Assembly (NCBI RefSeq): GCF_932294415.1
Contig: NC_065536.1
Coordinates: forward strand, 248,001-312,000
Direction: 5' to 3'
Source: Quercus robur
Taxonomy: Eukaryota > Streptophyta > Magnoliopsida > Fagales > Fagaceae
Length of the DNA stretch: 64,000 bases
How positions within the stretch are numbered: position 1 is the stretch's first letter; each line of letters opens with the position of its first letter. Shown here piece after piece: positions 57,312 through 64,000 of the stretch. The notes below the pieces were generated by a model that searched no databases, was not told where the DNA came from, and saw only the letters and a program-made list of their open reading frames with translations. A program made the position numbers and the translations under genes.

Positions 57312-57700
57312 TACAACTAACTATTGGAATCGGAATTAATAGATAAGAAAAACCGGGCGTGTGGAAAAATATGCTAGCTAGATGGGATATATATATATAT
57401 ATATTGTATATATGTATAGAAGAAAAAGTTTGCTGGAGAAGAGTAAGAGTAAGAGTAAGAGTAAGAAGAGAGAAGCGGTGGGTGGTTGTACTTAAAGCAG
57501 ACACTAATTAAGTCAAAAAGACTGAAGAGACGTTGGTTGAGAGAGAGAGAGAGACAGAGAGAGGCTGTGAATGCAATTGCAAAACACGAAACATGCCTTA
57601 TTCTTCTTATTCCACCAATTAAAAGCAAAGTCATCGCTTACAACTCACAAGGCCCAATGCTTGCCTTTATTTTGGGCTTCTTGACCCCATAATATTGCGT
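57312..57700 (-). promoter_or_regulatory. Likely promoter/leader of the germin-like gene
   Basis: Upstream on the minus strand are a (TA)n stretch at about 57388-57405 with TATATA boxes and a GA/CT microsatellite at about 57537-57562. No specific regulatory site can be proven. Confidence 0.4.
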
Positions 57701-58218
57701 ACCTTGCATGCCTTCCAGATCTGACCCACATGGCTGCTCTTATTTATACATACTTTTAATGTTTCTCTAATCTAACATTAATCATTATCCAATAGTATTA
57801 ACACTGCAAATTTAAAGCTAGCTAGCTAGGAGTCCACTCTCCTTCTCAATACTCCATACTGTAACGTGTCATCTACGTAGTTTCTACGTCATTTTCACTT
57901 ACAGATCAGTATCAATGGATTGTTACTTTGTTAACCACTGTGGGCAGTAATATATTTTTGACTAATTGGCCATTTGCTAAACTAAACTAACAATTTGTTA
58001 TCCGAAGAAAGATTGCGTTATAAACGGGAATTTGTTTAAGACTACTGTGCCAAGTGATGCATTTCTTGAGAAGAATATAAATATTCTTCATTTATATAAA
58101 ATTTAAATGCTAAAGCATAGCTGTAAATATAAAAAATTTGAGATAGTTTCACAAAAGTAATAAATTTGTATTAATTGAATAATGAGTGCAATTCTTTGTT
58201 TTTTTTTTTTTTAATCAT
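57701..58218. other. Intergenic
   Basis: AT-rich; no gene or element was recognised before the long-TIR element. A T run lies at 58198-58212. Confidence 0.5.
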
Positions 58219-58228
58219 TTTACAAAAA
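58219..58228. repeat. Target-site duplication, left copy
   Basis: TTTACAAAAA; the same ten bases recur at 59675-59684. Confidence 0.75.
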
Positions 58229-59674
58229 GCGAAAACCACATTTTCATCCCTACATTTTCACGCGATTTCCACTTTGGTCCCTAACTTTTTTTTCCACCAC
58301 TTTTAGTCCATATCCTGAAAAATGCGTCTCGTTTTTGTCCTTACCGTTACATCAGAGAAGGAGTATACTATTGGCACACTAAAAGTTGGCGTGACCATTA
58401 AAATAATAATAAAAAATGTTATTTGGTATTAAAAAATGTCACATCAGCATCTAAATTAAAAATAAAAAATAAAAATAGAATTAAAAACCAAAAATCATAT
58501 GAATTGAGATTTAAGTGTGTCTTGAACAAGAATAATATGAACACAAACACAAACTCAGATATAAGAACACAAACCCATAAAAAAATTAAAAATAAATAAA
58601 TAAATAAAACCTCCAAACTCTCAGGACCAAACAACCGTGAAGGATCGTTTCTGTTTAAGTTTAGGTGAAACCTTTCTACTATCCGAATAAACAAAAACAA
58701 CGGAAAAATTCATAAAGAGGAAAACTCCAAAATTTATTTTCTTTTGCTGAACCCGACCAAGATCTTTTAGAATCAAAGAATCCCCAACAACAAACCGCTC
58801 ATCATCATCATCCAAACCTGACAAAATCAACAATCAAGAACTGAAATTTACTAAATTGAACAAATAATTCTAAAATCACACAAAAAACCATAACAATTCA
58901 TTAAATATAATAAACCCATATTTACACTTCGAAGAAAAAAGCCACAAAACCCATATAACTTTCACCAATTCCAAACCCAAATTTCACAAAAGTCAAAACT
59001 TACAGTGAGGGAAAGAGAGAGGAGGGTAAAACGGGGTGAAGGAGATCATGAGAGAGAGAGAGAGAGAGAGAGAAGGGGAAATGATTGTGAAGGAGTGAGG
59101 GAGGTAGTGAGGCAACGGCAGAGGGAGAAGGGGTGGCGACAATGGCTAGACTAGGCTAGGCGGTGGCGACGGTGGTTGGACCGTGAGAGAGAGAAAAAGA
59201 GAGAAAAGGAGAAAGTGAGGGTTTTGTTGTGAGGGAGCGAGTGAGGATGAGGGAGTGCTGAAAATTCAGCTTTCACAGTGTTATTATTATTTTTTGTTTA
59301 TTTATAAATTTCTGGGTTTGTGTTTTTGTTGTTCTTGTTCAAGACACACTTAGATCTTAATCCATATGATTTTTAGTTTTTCATTCTGTTTTTATTTTTT
59401 TATTTAGTTAAAATTAATTTTTTTAATTTAGATGCTGACGTGGCATTTTTTAATGCCAAATAACATTTTTATTATTATTTTAATGGCCACGTCAATTTTT
59501 AGTGTGCCAACAATGCACTCCATTTGCTACATGTGCAATTTCCGTCTTCGATGTAATGGTAGGGACAAAAACGAGACGCATTTTCCAGGATAGGGACTAA
59601 AAGCGGTGGAAAAAAAAGTTAGGTACCAAAGTGGAATCGCGTGAAAATGTAGGGATGAAAATGTGATTTTCACC
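58229..59674. mobile_element. MULE-like element with long terminal inverted repeats (1.45 kb)
   Basis: Left arm 58229-about 58600 and right arm about 59290-59674 are inverted copies with many matching blocks: CACATTTTCATCCCTACATT, TTTCACGCGATT, AAGTGTGTCTTGAACAAGAA. Both sides are flanked by TTTACAAAAA (58219-58228 and 59675-59684), a 9-10-bp target duplication as expected for Mutator-like elements. The central about 690 bp has no transposase and is unlike the arms. It contains a GA microsatellite at 59049-59073 and a weak minus-strand frame (58833-58621). The element is non-autonomous, and the centre could be captured host DNA. Confidence 0.75.
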
Positions 59675-59684
59675 TTTACAAAAA

Positions 59685-60569
59685 AGTAACCCTCTAATTC
59701 TATCTTCTTGTAGTTTTAACTCGAACACAAATTCTTCTTCACTTTGGTTTGGAGATGGATCGAATGGTATTTACAACGAATCAATCGAATGACATTTAAA
59801 ATGATGTTCTTCAAGCTAGCCTCCATAAACTTCGGAAAGTCCTAAGAACTTCCACCCAAAAGCTTTCAATTTCTCTTTTGACGTCCTGAGGTTGGTGCAA
59901 AATGAGAGAGGTGCCCTCTATTTATAATGGTTTCAAATGATGAATTTCACTTCAATTTGATATCCTTGAAGATAAGTCGTGGATTTTGATTGGCTTAAAG
60001 TCAGAGAGTCCTGCTAGGACTTGTTGCTTATTGATAATTATCTTTATCTTTAGAAAAATTTTGATAAAAATAATAATCAACAAAAAGTCCTACTATGATT
60101 TGTTACTTGTAGATAATTATTGTGGCATATTGTAATTGGCTTAACTAATTTTTTGTCTACTACAATAGCATTTATTGTTGATATACTTCTATTAAGCCTC
60201 ATCAGCGGCCATGTAATTATCATTTTCTTTCTATCATTTTAAAAATATATTTATATAAATATTAATATATGCAATAATGCGTTATGCCTTTACGCATTTT
60301 CAAAACTAATTGTAACTTACCAGTCATGATGAAACCATCACTTTTCACTATTTATAACATTCTTCCTAGTGTTTAATTAGTTGTTTTGGTAACAATTGAA
60401 ACAAAAATAACCCAAATACAAAAATCAAATTTAATAACACACACACACACACGGAGATGCAGCAATAAATATACTACTCTATTATTGTACTACTCTATTA
60501 TTGTGCCACATCATTTGCCTATTTTCAACCTCTTCCTTCTTTTTTTAAACTTTTCTTCTCCATATTCTA

Positions 60570-60601
<32 letters not shown>

Positions 60602-60710
60602 AAAAAACACTATTCTTCTCCCTATTAAAGTCTATGTGTTAATTTGTCTTATCTCTTCTATAATCTTGCATAAACTGATTATTTCGCCATATTTATATAT
60701 AATCCTAGGA
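59685..60710. other. Intergenic, AT-rich
   Basis: A CA microsatellite at about 60439-60454 and a T run at about 60569-60598. No gene was seen. Confidence 0.5.
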
Positions 60711-60713
60711 ATC

Positions 60714-61821
60714 TGAAAGTTCAAAAACGTGTACAAAACACCTTTGAACGTTTAGACCCTCAAATTACAACTTAACCAATACAAGCAATATGTCAAACAA
60801 CTAGTGTGCGGAAACTTAACACATGCTATAATACGAATTTGGTTAAAGACTATCTAAGCCATAACAAAATAAAACCACAGCAGATAATAAAAAGGCAAAG
60901 ATAGAGAGGAAGGAAGATGCAAACACAAAGACAACACGCGATGTGTTATCGAAGAGGAAACCGAACTCCTCGGCGAAAAACCTCTCCGCCGCCCTCCAAG
61001 CGGTAAACAATCCACTAGAAAATACAGTTGGGATACAAGGACAGCAATAGACCCTCCAAGCCTAATCTACCCAGTGCACCTAAGCCCTCCAAGCTTCTTG
61101 CTCCAACGAGGTTGCACCGAACCTTTTTCTTTTCTAGGTTCCCGAATTCCGCTACTAGACCGTAGCATCAACCAATGAAGATTGGTTCCTTCCTAACTGC
61201 TTCCCAGAAATCCAAACAACTGTCTCACAGTGATGATGATGGTGAGAACCAGGTTTGGTATAATGCCTCTCAAGGATTTGACAATGGAGAGGAAGAGAGT
61301 AGAGGAATTTGAAGAGACTCTAAGGTATAGATTGTGGGTGAAACAATCTTGTTTTTTTTTAGGGTTTCTCTCTCAAAATTCTCTCTGGAAGCTCCCTTTC
61401 AATCATGGGTAAAAGGGGTATTTATACTGGAGTGGGAGAGGAATGTGAAACGTCAGGTTTTAAAAAACAGGGGTGGCTCGCGGCTTGACCTCGTGGCTTG
61501 ACTAAGTCGTGAGATCCAGTCGCGAGTTAACTGTATGGCCAGTTGTCCTGTTTTGTCCTGTAGTGCTCCAGCTAGCATGACTGTTCATCTTCCAGCATGC
61601 TTGGCATGTGTGCTGCTTCTGGCGGCTTGCAGCCGCGAGTCACCCGCGAGTCCCAGCCGCGAGTCTCTGTTTTCTTGCACACTCTTGAGCAATCTTCACT
61701 CTATCTCACTCACTACCCTTACAACAAACCCACCTAAATACAGGGTTACTAAATGCTGAATTACAAGCAAATTTGGCATGGAATAAAGCCAATTAGATGG
61801 TTGAATAAATTCAACCTTACA
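60714..61821 (-). repeat. LTR of element B (outer edge approximate)
   Basis: The inner edge at 61821 is firm because of the adjoining polypurine tract. The outer edge is inferred from a TG..CA end and not confirmed, because the partner LTR is outside the window. Confidence 0.5.
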
Positions 61822-61835
61822 ATCTCCCCCTTTGG
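61822..61835 (-). promoter_or_regulatory. Polypurine tract of element B
   Basis: CCAAAGGGGGAGAT on the minus strand, identical to that of element A and abutting the LTR start. Confidence 0.75.
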
Positions 61836-62685
61836 CTATTCCGTGACAAAACCCTAAAACAGACTCTAGACTTAACATGTGAGTTGGGAACAGTTGAACA
61901 AAACTCACTCACACCTAACTTTAGAAGCTGTGAAGCACTTGAATCATATGAACATAATACTCCTGAAACACAACAATACACCATGATCATTGTAAGCGGA
62001 AAATTATAAATGCATATGAAACAGGCAATATGTGATCAAGCAAAGATGGAGTTAAGAAACAAACCATGGCTTGATCAACCAAGTGAACACCACAAGGTAG
62101 TGATCACAGTGCTCATTCACACTTGGAATGAACACAAGGACATACAAGTTAACAAGCACAAGGCAAGACACTTGTATGCTCAACACTCAACCAATGCATA
62201 ACACACAAGGCATATGCATCTAGGAACAATCCTACAAGGGCACAAGAGTGACAGTACATAAACCAAAATGCAGAACATTTAGATTAAAGTACTGATTTCA
62301 ACATAGCATAAAGGCTGCACTAAGCAAGGTACAAACCATATAGCCTACAAACTATGCATAAAACAATAACCCTAAAAGCTTACAAAAGCACATGGGTACA
62401 AACACAAAAACATCCTGAATAACATCATCAAAATATATTAAAGTTTAAACCAAGAGTATAAGTAATGAGTTAGAAACAACTATACACCAAAACACAGTGT
62501 ATCAAAACCATAAAAACACTAAAAGTACCCAAAACATAAACATATATAAACAAAGTCTCTGATTTTGACAACTCCCCCTCAACACAATACTCCCCCTTAA
62601 GAGCTGCTTTTCTGCTTCTCAATCATCAATGACATTATCAACAGACAAAAACTTCTCCCCCTTTTTGACAGGAATGGCCAAAGGG

Positions 62686-63762
62686 TCAGTGTTCAGGCTG
62701 AGTGGTGAAGCTATCAAGTTTTGCAGACAAAACATCAATCTGATCCTGCATGGCTCTCATCCTCTCAGAGTGCTCAGTCTGGACTTCTCTGATCCCATCA
62801 AGTCTTTCCAGAATGATTTGGAAAGCATCTGGAGGTGTATCTGAAGAAGTTGATGCTCTGGGTCTTTTGCCACTCCTCCTGGGTGTTGAGGTTGATGCAT
62901 GCCCTGCTGCCTCTGCTTTAGTCTCCATTGGGACACCTTTTCCTTCATCACCTTCATCTTCTTCTCCTGGAAGCCTAACACTTATCCTTTTGCAGGTAAG
63001 CTTGTTAATTGCAGAAGGTGTGGACATGGGACTGATGTCTTGAGGGATTGGAACCCCCTTCCTTCTAAAGATCCTCATCAGCAAACTGGGAAAGATCAAT
63101 TTTGGCCTAGAGGTTGTTCTTGTCTCATCCACAATGGTGTCATATATGTGGGAACTTATGTCTATGAAATTCTTTTCTTTGAGATCCATCAGAAAGATTG
63201 TTCTAGCACAATTGATTGTAGTCAACTTCTTAATGGGATAGAGGTTAAACATCATGATGATTGTTAGACACCTCATGTCCACTGGAAAGGCAGTGGTATT
63301 CAAACATTTTCCTTCTCTCTGCCCACCTATCCTTTGTTGAACTGTTTCAATAGAGACACTCCTATCCTTGTAGTTGATAAATTCCTCATCTTCTAATCCT
63401 TCAAGCCCTAATGCATCATCTATGACATGTGCATCCAAAATGAATTCTTTACCTCTAACCCAGCAACTTAACTCATTCTCCTTTATCACAGCATTTGAGT
63501 AAAATTCCCTAATCAGGGGTTCACACACTACAGGGAAATCACTCAGAAGCTTTTCCCATCCTCTTCCTTCAAAACAGCTGGGGATAAAGGTTTGTCTCAA
63601 ATCCTCCAAATCTACAAATCGTTCTTGAATAATTCCTGCTTTCATGAAGTTATCCCTGTATCTCTCAAAATGATGAACTGACCTAAATAGTTTAGAATCC
63701 ATTTTCAATCTTTTGTCAGCCTACTTTGCAGGAGTTTTCTTCTTAGGAGGTGAGGGAGCCAT
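62686..63762 (-). pseudogene. Env-position ORF of element B (putative plant transposon protein type)
   Basis: The minus-strand frame starts at ATG 63762 with MAPSPPKKK, like the MAP start of element A. It has an in-frame TAG at codon 14 (63723-63721), then runs open for 340 codons to 62686. The globular part carries GRGWEKLLSDFPVVCEPLIR, FYSNAVIKENEL, CWVRGKEFILD and MFNLYPIKK. An acidic/Ser-rich linker with basic patches (RRSGKRPRAS) follows, and a C-terminal coiled coil (LDGIREVQTEHSERMRAMQD). This layout matches proteins annotated as putative plant transposon protein, and the position matches the envelope-like ORF of SIRE/Maximus copia elements. Only the one early stop breaks it; initiation at the next Met (63708) would bypass that stop. 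Function is unknown; membrane segments are not evident. Confidence 0.65.
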
Positions 63763-64000
63763 CTGTGAACAATCAGAAGAGGCCACAACAGTATAGAGCA
63801 ATATATGTGTAGAACTAGTCAGTACCATGTAATTAACAATGAGATTTCATCCATACAAATGAACTTGGAACATTTAAACACAAGCTACTTAGATCAAACA
63901 CATGGATAAACAAGCCTAAGATAGGAAACACATATAAAAGCAACAGATATAGAAACTATCCTAAAGGCAGATATATGTCAATGAGACAGATAATGAAAAA

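Larger units (their letters stand above)
60714..63762 (-). mobile_element. Ty1-copia-type element B (3' part: env-position ORF, PPT, LTR)
   Basis: Same minus-strand order as element A: an ORF (63762-62686), about 0.85 kb of non-coding DNA, polypurine tract CCAAAGGGGGAGAT (61835-61822), then an LTR starting TGTAAGG at 61821. gag and pol would lie right of the ORF; the last 240 bp of the window shows none, and the rest is outside. The outer LTR end is set at a TGAAAGTTC sequence near 60714, which is approximate. Confidence 0.65.

Noticed and set aside
62750-63267. Plus-strand frames opposite the element B ORF
   Set aside because: Antisense shadows of the retroelement ORF; no recognisable domain.

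Overview
The window is nuclear DNA of a flowering plant, very probably a woody eudicot. It has spliced genes with GT..AG introns, AT-rich introns and intergenic DNA, many CT/GA and TA microsatellites, and abundant LTR retrotransposon, LINE and MITE debris. The retroelement families resemble those I associate with Fagaceae (oak, chestnut), but that taxonomic guess is inference only. There is no operon structure, CRISPR array, rRNA gene or functional tRNA gene.

Layout, left to right. 0-0.6 kb: a minus-strand LINE remnant inside an intron. 0.9-4.5 kb: the 3' five exons of a DUF300/TMEM184 (LAZ1-like) membrane protein gene; its first exon lies left of the window. 7.1-8.1 kb: a very small complete LTR element (TRIM) next to a broken GRF-zinc-finger gene. 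9.3 kb: a small basic protein gene. 12.7-15.8 kb: a degraded Ty1-copia-type element on the minus strand (LTR, polypurine tract, env-position ORF). 19.1 and 21.3 kb: two small genes of unknown function. 24.8-25.8 kb: a LINE RNase H fragment split by a Tourist-like MITE. 27.96-33.87 kb: an intact non-autonomous LTR retrotransposon with a perfect target-site duplication and a 13-copy, strictly 81-bp tandem array. 34.7 kb: a gene of unknown function. 41.7-46.3 kb: phytochrome A. 48.3-49.7 kb: a dead LINE. 50.2-54.1 kb: cytosolic glutamyl-tRNA synthetase. 55.9-57.3 kb: a germin-like protein (minus). 58.2-59.7 kb: a MULE-like element with long terminal inverted repeats. 60.7-63.8 kb: a second copia-type element with the same LTR/PPT/env-position ORF layout as the first.

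The host genes (red/far-red photoreceptor, tRNA charging enzyme, germin-like protein, DUF300 protein and four small unknown proteins) are independent housekeeping or signalling genes with no visible shared pathway. The main novelty lies in the mobile DNA: the 5.9-kb element with its duplicated internal modules, the 322-bp TRIM, the two matched env-position ORFs, and the long-TIR MULE. Smaller signals are a degraded plastid trnV-like insert and a cluster of three G-boxes upstream of phytochrome A. All family assignments were made by eye from protein motifs; no database search was run.
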